In this document: piece after piece, positions 56,481 to 64,000 of the stretch
Layout of the letters: each line of letters opens with the position of its first letter
Position numbering within the stretch: position 1 is the first letter of the stretch
Source: Prosapia bicincta
Lineage: Eukaryota > Arthropoda > Insecta > Hemiptera > Cercopidae
DNA length: 64,000 nucleotides
Direction of reading: 5' to 3'
NCBI GenBank assembly: GCA_036971475.1
Contig: JBAIZL010000376.1
Location: forward strand, 901,501 to 965,500
Notes under the pieces: generated by a model
What the model was told of the DNA's origin: nothing
Database searches by the model: none
What the model saw: only the letters and a program-made list of their open reading frames with translations
Translations under genes and position numbers: made by a program

Positions 56481-56504
56481 GAACTGTAGTTTGGAGGAAC
56501 AATA

Positions 56505-58336
56505 ATGTACTGCGATTCTCGTTTACGTTGCTTAAATATACTCCGTGCTTTCGAACAGTAGATTTTATATTTTGTCAGGTTTTCACTCGTTGGATTTCTT
56601 TTGAACTGGTTCAAAGCTTTTCTTCGTTAACGAAATATTACAGTGCAGTCATCGTTCCACCACGGAACAGGTGGTCGTCGTGGTTTCGATGAGGTTTTCG
56701 GAATTGCCTTTCTGGCGGCATTCAAAACAGTTTTTGTAAATCAATTGACAATGTCATATGGGAGCCAAGTCTTCCGCGTCCAGTGATTCTAGATCTTGTG
56801 AGAATTTTTCCCATTTGGCTTTTTTTCAAGATCCAACTGGAGATATCGAACACAACAGGGTGAGGAGTCACACAATGAGATCTCAATGGGTGTATGATAG
56901 CTGCTATACAGATCAGGTAGAACTGACCATTTCAATCTTGTAGCCAAAGCAGGACTGCCCAATGACAAGTCAACAGCTGTCCATCCGTCTGTAGGCGCTG
57001 CTAAATGTGTCGGAGACCCGTCATTTAGCAGGTATAAATCCAGTTCCGATCTGACACTCTTAACAAGATGCCCTCGTGAGTTGCATTCTGGTGGACCCAA
57101 TGAAACATGGTGGGCGTTGAAATCGCCCACTAATAAAAATGGTAACTGATTTATAAGGTCTACAAGATCTCTCTGTTGCAGGTTGTCACTGGGTGGAAGG
57201 TAGACACAACAAAGAGTGAGCTTGTATGAACATCTGTTTGAATGGCCACTGCTTGTAAAAGTTATGGGTAGACGGTATCTGAATGGGGGCAAGTAAGGTT
57301 CTACAGAAAACAATAAAACTGTACGACCCTTTCACAGGTAAAAAACTACTGTCAACGTTTGTGTAATGAACCGTTAGCCCCCCATCGAGATGCTTCTAGG
57401 TACTTTCATTTTGGAAATTCCATAAACTCTATCGGTTGTTCGAAATACTAGACTTGCACTAAACAGTCATTTGCTCTGCAACTCTCGGTGCAACATGGAG
57501 TTCCTTCATAGTTTAACAAAATGTGAAAAATATTCAATACGTTTTTATTAATGTACAGGTTTATTGCGCAGCGAAGAATCTGTCCATCTTGTGGTAAAAA
57601 CCAAACTATACAGTCAAATGGCAAGAATTTTATAAATTAGTATAATTATTATTATTGTACATTTTATAAATTGTGGTATATTTTCGCTAATATTATAAAT
57701 AATAGAGAATAGATTTGCTGAAAATCATGATTTTATTTGTCTCTTTTTTAACATTTTTTTTATTAACTGATCTGTAATTATTGTAAAAACATAATTTTGA
57801 ACAAGAAATTACACTACCAAATTTATTGAGTAAGTTTAGTAGATATATAAACGTTAGTTTTTAATGTAAGCTATTTATTAATGTTTAATTTCTTTAGTCT
57901 ATCTAAGAATTTTGTATATGCGACTAAAACCATTTGACTGGGGGCTAACGCTTAGCTATTGTTGACTGATGACAAGGGTTGACAGGGTGGTGTCATAAAC
58001 TCAACTGGTGTCATAAAAAGCCATTGTTCCACTCACAACCTTCCTTGCTCCCATCCAGATACCGTCTACCCAAAGTTATTAAGTTCACAGAAACGGCATC
58101 GACACAATTACAGGTTAGAATGACTACGCCACCTCTAGCTCGGTTTTCTGAAATGAAGTCCGATCTGTATTTAAACTGAATAGTCCCTTGGATGAAAATT
58201 GTGCGATTCATGGAGATGTGTCTGTTGAATACAAATGTACATAGGAGACACATTTCTCACAATTACTTTCAGATTCTCAATTTGACTTCTAACACCGTTG
58301 ATGTTCCACTGAGTCACGGATTGTTTAGGTGTGGAC
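56505..58336 (-). pseudogene. LINE-A copy 10 ORF2 N-terminal part (endonuclease), disrupted
   Basis: The start lies near 58336 ('MSTPKQSVTQWNINGVRS'-like). A frame at 58253-58080 covers about residues 43-90 ('FKYRSDFISENRARGGV'). After the MITE, 57250-56789 reads 'YKLTLCCVYLPPSDN', 'FLLVGDFNAHHVS', 'DGWTAVDLSL' and 'LPDLYSSYHTPIEIS', where the catalytic Asp of 'SDH' is Tyr. Nucleotide matches to the linker continue to 56505. Confidence 0.8.
57258..58079. mobile_element. MITE with 35-bp terminal inverted repeats and 8-bp target duplication
   Basis: The element 57266-58071 (806 bp) begins GGGTAGACGGTATCTGAATG and ends with its near-perfect reverse complement; repeats extend about 35 bp. AAAGTTAT flanks it on both sides (57258-57265 and 58072-58079), and removing element plus one copy restores LINE-A collinearity. 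A second inverted pair 'GTCAAC...CGTTAGCCCCC' lies further in (about 57351-57383 and 57935-57965). No open frame, so non-autonomous. An 8-bp duplication suits hAT, P or Merlin-type families; which one is unresolved. Confidence 0.9.
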
Positions 58337-58342
58337 ATTGTT

Positions 58343-59689
58343 GTTTAGTGAAAAGGATAGACCTGGCTGTCATTGTTTGCATTATATATTAATTTACCTG
58401 GAACGTCAGGAGACGCTTCAGGTATTGTATCATCGGATTCCATAACCGCTATTTCAGTGGTCGAACCCGAGGAAGTCGTCTCCTCAGGAGGTGAGATAGA
58501 ATGAGCCTCTACTACTTTAATGATAGAATGAGCCTTTGGTTTTTCCTACCCTCTAAGGGTAATGACTTATCGATTTTAGTTCTATCCATTGTTTCTGTCA
58601 GTGTTTTTCCTTTGCAAAGAGATACCGGTGCAGATATGCCTGTGTCGGCTGATTTTCCACGTACTAGCAAATCATTCGACGTGGTAGCTGATTTAACTAG
58701 ACAGAAGGCGAGCAACTTGCTCAGTTAAGACTTCATCTTTTTTTGGTGAAGTCTGCGAAGTTGGAATAGGACGACTTCATAACGCTCACAGAAGCAGCAT
58801 ATGATTTACCGACAACCTTCGGTTGGGTAGCTTTACAGATCTTCTTGGACTCTGAAAAATGATATCCTCTGGTTAACCCTAATGGATATGCCTCTGGATT
58901 TCCTTCTCCTCCTTAAAGTAAAGACAGTTGTAAGATCGCGCCGGATGGTCGCCCCTCTCTCCAGTTAGCGCACTTCGGGGGGTTACCGCAATATTTTTCA
59001 TCATGACCTTCCATGCTACAATTACCGCATACACCTTGTTTAGAACACGCAGAACTAATGTGCCCAAAACGCTGACACTTGAAGCATCGCCGAAGGTTAG
59101 CTACGTAAGGCCTCACTGACAGCCTTTGGTAACCTGCATTAATATATTCAGGTATCTTCAGTTATCCAAAAGTGAGAATAAACGAGGTTGTTGCCGTTGT
59201 CTAGCCTTTTACGGATTTCATAATTACCACAACATCTGTAACAGACTGTGACGAGAGTTCGACCTTGATTTCTTTTATTCGGAGGTACATAAAGTCCCTG
59301 CATGTAATGACCCCCTTAGAGAAATTCAACGATCTATGGGGAGCCACAAAAACCTTGACTTGGTCAAAGAAGGAGGTCGTTTTGAAAAGAGATCGCTTCT
59401 GTTTATCACTACTAGTTGCAACAAGCAGTGTCCCATTTCTTAATGTTTTGATGAATGAGACAGGACTTCCAGCACAGGCAGTAATTTCTTTATTTATAAG
59501 AAAAGGAGAAACTCTAGACAAATTCTTTCCTTTTTCGGCACTAGATATTATCAAATATTTTGGTGATGGCAATGATGGTGACGTTGCCAACATTAACTTC
59601 TTTCTCAAATCATCAACTTTAGGTTCATCAGGTGAATCCTGACGAGTCCTCTTAAGACTCAAACAATTTGATTTGATTTTAGGATCCAT
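58343..59689 (-). pseudogene. LINE-A copy 10 ORF1, diverged and frameshifted
   Basis: N-terminus 'MDPKIKSNCLSLKRTRQDSP' (59689) differs from copy 7, but the core aligns: 'KYLIISSAEKGKNLSRVSPF', 'LRNGTLL.ATS', 'KTTSFFDQVKVFVAPHRSLN'. The zinc knuckles lie at about 59087-58920 ('CFKCQRFGHISSACSKQGVC', then 'CGNCSMEGHDEKYC' in frame). Frame breaks occur near 59200, 58975 and later. An internal duplication of 'ATGATAGAATGAGCCT' lies near 58495-58535. Confidence 0.82.
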
Positions 59690-60150
59690 AGCCAGCCATC
59701 GTGTCGGGCGTTACGGGCGAGACTATAGGTACGGGTTTACCCTTGGATCACTTGCGATCATTTCCAACCCCCAGAACTCTGGAACCTATAGTATTCTCCT
59801 TAGAGCGACTGTATGGACATCAGTCGAGAACTCCTAATACTGTGCACATGCTCCGATATCAGTTCACCGCGGACACTCCCTGATCAAGAACAGAAGCGAC
59901 TGGTAGACCAGAAACCGAGTTTGTCAAGCTCTGGACTTTTCAGCACTCTCAACGTCCAACGGTTTTGACCAGTCAAAAATCCTCAAGAGAAGGTATAAGT
60001 ATTGAAATGTTAAGAGATTCTGTTAGATAAGTGGTGTCTGTAGAAAGTGTATTAGTGTGTAATAGTGAAGTTAGTGTGGTTAGTAGTTTATATGTTTGGC
60101 TAGGGTACCGCGAGGTACGCCAAACCCCTCTTATTTGCGGCTAGTCCGTA
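59690..60150 (-). other. LINE-A copy 10 5' UTR
   Basis: Clearly homologous to 49219-49722 (shared 'CGGGCGTTACGGGCGAGACTA' region near 59703, 'CGCGGACACTCCCTGA', 'CTAGGGTACCGCGAG'). The 5' terminal segment has lost part of the first hairpin. Confidence 0.8.
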
Positions 60151-62244
60151 CCTACCCTTGTTTCCTTATTTGGTTTCCTCACATACAATCAGTGTGAAAA
60201 AATATTTGGTAAACATTGTATTATAAAAACTTTTTCATTTAGAAATGTTATACGAAAACAGTTATACAAACATATTGCGAATGCCAGAACTTAATTAAGG
60301 AATTAACTTGTCTTTGCGTCCAGATGGAGCTATTAACTTCAAACAGAAAGCAACGCCTACACCATGAGTGGAGCAATAGCCACTTTAGGAGAGCACTCAC
60401 ATCCTACCCATCATGCACATCTCTATTGTTACACCAACTTGAGCTCTCATCGTTATCAGGCGATACACGAACTACCGTGCATTTTTCATTAAAAGATACA
60501 TACTTTACGCAATTTTTTTAAAACATTTGTTGATAGTGGGTTTAGAAAAAAATATTTTCATTCAAATAGTGTTTCAAAAGGGAATTATTTCCTGTAAATA
60601 TCGATTTTAAATATTTGTTATAGTTATTAGAAAAGGATAAAATAATACTCTTAAACATATTTTCCCGAACAAATACATAAAAATCTTTTCCAATTATAAT
60701 TATACGTATTTTCACCACATTTGCCGAGCTATATATTTAATATAATTTTCAGTTTGATTTATAATTATAACGATGCATTAACTAAATGGTATTGCTTGGT
60801 GATTGAATAAAAGGAGACATTTCATTATCATTTTATAATTAATTATACATCAACAGAAAGCTGCGATGCAGAATGCGGTTTCTAAGGAAACTGACTTAAA
60901 ATGACAATAGTCATTTAGTGAAACAATCTTTAGCGGAGATTTTATTGTGTGAAATTAATTAATTTTTAATAAGAACACAATTTTAAATATAATACACAAC
61001 TGCTTTAAACTGACGAATGTTTATGAAATTTTTCTGATAAAATAAACTAAAGCTGTAAACTAGAAGTTTCCTTGGAGAAAAACTCAAATTATTACGATTA
61101 GGTAACTAATATAAATACAAATCTTGTGGGTTAGGTTCACTGCCAATGAATTTGAAATGTCGCAAATGTTAGTGGGCAACTTCCTACGGACCTTTCTTTC
61201 CCCAAGCTCTATCTTCCACCTCGACTTACCTCCTGGCAGCTCATCCTCCTAGTCTAAGATGGTACACCAAACCTTGTCCTAAAGAAAGTAATGATGTAAT
61301 TATCGCGCTCTAACTATGGTTAGAGGTAAAGGGATCAGGTCTATCAGAACAACCAACCCCTGCATTCATAATTAAAAACAAATAGCCACCTATAAGCCAT
61401 TTAGGATTTATCTGAGTCACGGATTCTTTGAAAGACACTCTGAATTAAAGACCATGTTAAGGTTAATTATAAAAATTAAATAACTGTTATTTGGATTGGA
61501 AAATTTTAAATTTTACTCAATTTTACAACTATTTTTCAATATATTTAAGGGTACAGGGTTTTTAGTTGCATACAATCTTTCTAAGACTATCCAGCGGAGG
61601 CCACTGGCAAGACATTGACTGATGTTGTCAATGTGCAGTTGCGGGTGGAGTCAGGTAAAATGTCAGCAGATATTTTGCAAGCATTCGTGCGATAAAGTAA
61701 ATCTAAACGCCAACTATTTTTCTAAGAGGATTAATTTGTCTGTGCTAAGGATTCTCATCCGCAGAAGTGTCTGAAAAATTGGTCAAAAATTTAAAAACGT
61801 AGTTGTTTCTATTTAAAAAAGTTACAAAGTTTGTAGATTTAGTTACTATGGAACTTTACGGACACAAAACAAGTTTTCTTAGCACAAAAACGATATAATT
61901 TTGAAGAGTCGAAATATTATTTTATTTTGTTTTCAAAATAACACGACGGAAAACTATTGTTCGCAGTTTTAGGATGTGGCATGTGCTATCAAAACCTATC
62001 TGAGAAGGATTTGGCAAAATCCTTAACCTAAAAGGAGGTTCTCAACGTATAAAAGCGTGGGAATTCTTGATCTTGGGAAGCAGTGAAGCCACCCAAGTAG
62101 TTTATGCCTGACTGTAATGCTAAATCAAACCTCGCGATTCATAAATTATCAATGCGGTGAATAGTATGTTGCAATAATATTTTAACCGTACTTTTAACCA
62201 AAAAAAGAAAAATCCAGTGTTTATATCTTGATTTACTTAACAAG

Positions 62245-62248
<4 letters not shown>

Positions 62249-62293
<45 letters not shown>
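62249..62293. repeat. (TA)n microsatellite
   Basis: About 22 TA units. Confidence 0.95.
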
Positions 62294-62299
<6 letters not shown>

Positions 62300-62820
62300 T
62301 ATTTCAAGTTTCTTATTAAATTCTTTTACAGTACACATTTTTCACAAATCTGAAAATTAAACCATTTCGAAATACCCAATACGAAGCTAAAATAATTAAA
62401 CCCTTCAGCAATAATACATTGAAAGTTTATTTTATTAAAAATTATTTTTATGGTGTTGTAAAATAGGACGGTTTGATTGCGTAGAAACGCATTCATATAA
62501 ATTATTAACGCCCTAATAAATCATAATTACGCGATAAAAAGGCTTTAGTAGTAATAATACCGGCCGTTGAAAAATACATAAACTTTGTTTTTATTACACC
62601 AATAAACCCTTCCTTTGTCCTCTGTTACAAATACCGAGTGCTGAAAACATATGGAAGGCTTTTATTAATGCTATTATTAAAAAAATACTAGAGCTACGTA
62701 AGTGAGTGCAAAAATATAAAGGTAAGATACAAGTAATCAGATTATTTCCAAATGGCAATAAACGCTCGGTGGCCTACGCAAATGTTACAAACTGATTTAC
62801 TTATAAAAACGTCCTACTCA

Positions 62821-62990
62821 ACCAATCATTAAACTCTTCCTTGATATTTTAACCTAAATACTCATATAAATAGTTATTTAACCAACCATTAAACTTTCTT
62901 GATATTTTAACTTAAACACGCATACAATTAGTTATTCAAACAACCATTAAAATTTCTTGATATATCAACCTAAATACTCATACAACTAGT
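62821..62990. repeat. about 59-bp tandem repeat, three units
   Basis: 'CCATTAAA.T.TTCTTGATATTTTAAC' recurs at about 62825, 62885 and 62943 (spacing 60 and 58), with 'ACTCATA.AA.TAGT' following each. Confidence 0.85.
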
Positions 62991-64000
62991 CTACATCGAC
63001 TTAGTTCGTTGCCTTTGGGTTCTTGTGTTACACATTTGATTACAGCACTGCATTACGGCAGCAAGAATTTTCTGGTATTCACTAATCCTTCATTCTGTTG
63101 AGTAATGAGCACTTGAAAGTGACTTCATCAAAGTAGTGACGCTGTTCAGTAAAGTAGACATTAGGATTCAATTGTTTTTTATTTATAAAACCGTCATGAT
63201 TATATGACATTTTAAATTTTAGGAAAACAAATCATTTCAAATAAAAATATATCTCCACAAGGATCAGAGTTTCTCACAGTTTGACGTTAAAATTTTAATA
63301 TATTTTTATTATCATTATGATTCTCACTTATTGCTATATTTTCAAGAGTCCCGTAAAAATACATTTTACAAGAGCACCTTGATCTGTATTTCAACACATT
63401 TTCAGCACTAGTTATGTGTTCATAAAACTGTCATAGATAGTTTAAATTGATTAAACATGAGACAAGCGCACAAGGTAGTAGGTTTGACCACTTCTACCTT
63501 AGATTTGATACCATTCTTCCCAATTCTTGTTACCATCTAATTATAAGAAATCCTCCGAATAATATATAAAATTTTAAAGATAGTCTTTGCATCTGTGCTT
63601 AGGATACCATGGATACTTTGAAATACTATATTTATGGTTTCCATCATACAGAACATTCCTAACTAACCAAAGACAAGAAGGGAAAACATCGTAACAAAAT
63701 GTAGTATCGTTCTCTGAATAAGGAACAAATAAGTACACAAATATTTCCATGGAGATAATACTCTTTAAATGTATTTTTATATAGAAATAACTTTAAAATG
63801 GTCGATATACAGTAGCCTACCTCGTTGCTCTGTGCACGAGGGATTTACTAATTGAAGTTAGCAATCAAATCTAACGATGACGTTAAACCTGTCTTATAAT
63901 AGGATTGCTTTAATGAGTTTAACGTTGACCATCAGACGGATAAGGATTAGTCACTTGCCTTTGATCCCGATAAAGGCCCGCTCTACGTCCAAATAAGCCT

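Larger units (their letters stand above)
56505..60150 (-). mobile_element. LINE-A copy 10, older diverged 5' portion, split by a MITE
   Basis: In element sense it runs from a diverged 5' terminus (about 60150) through 5' UTR, ORF1 and the ORF1/ORF2 junction (about 58340) into the endonuclease. It is interrupted by an 806-bp MITE (57266-58071) and continues to about residue 347 of ORF2 at 56505. RT, RNase H and 3' end are missing. Protein-level divergence from copy 7 is much greater than for the other copies, so it represents an older or separate subfamily. Confidence 0.85.
60151..64000. other. AT-rich region without recognised genes
   Basis: No credible coding region. Contains a (TA)n tract at 62249-62293 and a short tandem repeat at 62821-62990. 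Open frames are short and lack recognisable domains. Confidence 0.5.

Noticed and set aside
1..64000. A complete novel multi-gene system
   Set aside because: All recognisable coding sequence belongs to transposable elements; no cluster of unexplained intact genes was found.

Overview
The window looks like an arthropod (probably insect, possibly arachnid) intergenic or intronic region. It is AT-rich, full of (TA)n and (TG)n microsatellites, and packed with eukaryotic transposable elements. The families present are RNase H-bearing non-LTR retrotransposons, RTE, Penelope-like elements, PIF/Harbinger, hAT/ZBED, pogo-like and a MITE. I could not identify a host protein-coding gene, a tRNA or an rRNA, or anything bacterial. 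The species cannot be named from the sequence.

The dominant component is one LINE family, called LINE-A here, with ORF1 (gag-like, three zinc knuckles) and ORF2 (AP endonuclease, reverse transcriptase, RNase H, C-terminal CCHC). It occurs in about a dozen pieces, all on the minus strand. The copy at 43987-49722 is full length, has both ORFs open, a 41-nt poly(A) tail (poly-T on +) and a perfect 16-bp target-site duplication. It sits inside a 97-bp satellite array. Other copies are 5'-truncated (5618-6645, 21508-22107, 29477-30556, 38347-41602, 52373-53405, 54508-55418), internally deleted (789-4018), fragmentary (4380-4543, 20543-21397), split by a hAT element (24126-27999) or old and split by a MITE (56505-60150).

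Layout: 1-780 holds a decayed plus-strand LINE C-terminus. 789-6650 holds LINE-A copies, bits of another LINE and a 152-bp tandem array. 7115-7985 is a decayed DUF7869-like gene. 8000-20260 is mostly anonymous AT-rich DNA with microsatellites, a 132-bp minisatellite, two long inverted repeats and a Penelope-like fragment. 20260-30560 carries LINE-A fragments, a dispersed repeat, a broken hAT/ZBED5-like transposon and an RTE tail. 30690-35600 is a nest: Penelope-like sequence, then a pogo-like gene split by a 3.2-kb PIF/Harbinger element whose two genes are interlocked antisense. 38340-50230 carries two large LINE-A copies, Penelope-like GIY-YIG remains, a hairpin repeat and the satellite. 50230-60150 carries another tandem array, truncated LINE-A copies and the older LINE-A relative with its MITE. 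60150-64000 is anonymous AT-rich DNA.

Functionally the window records nested, successive transposition. LINE-A encodes its own retrotransposition machinery. The Harbinger element encodes a nuclease plus its Myb/SANT-like partner, both now damaged. I found no convincing new defence, metabolic or regulatory system. The most unusual structures are the interlocked Harbinger gene pair, the conserved one-stop junction between LINE-A ORF1 and ORF2, the foldable LINE-A termini and the one-sided orientation of all LINE-A copies.
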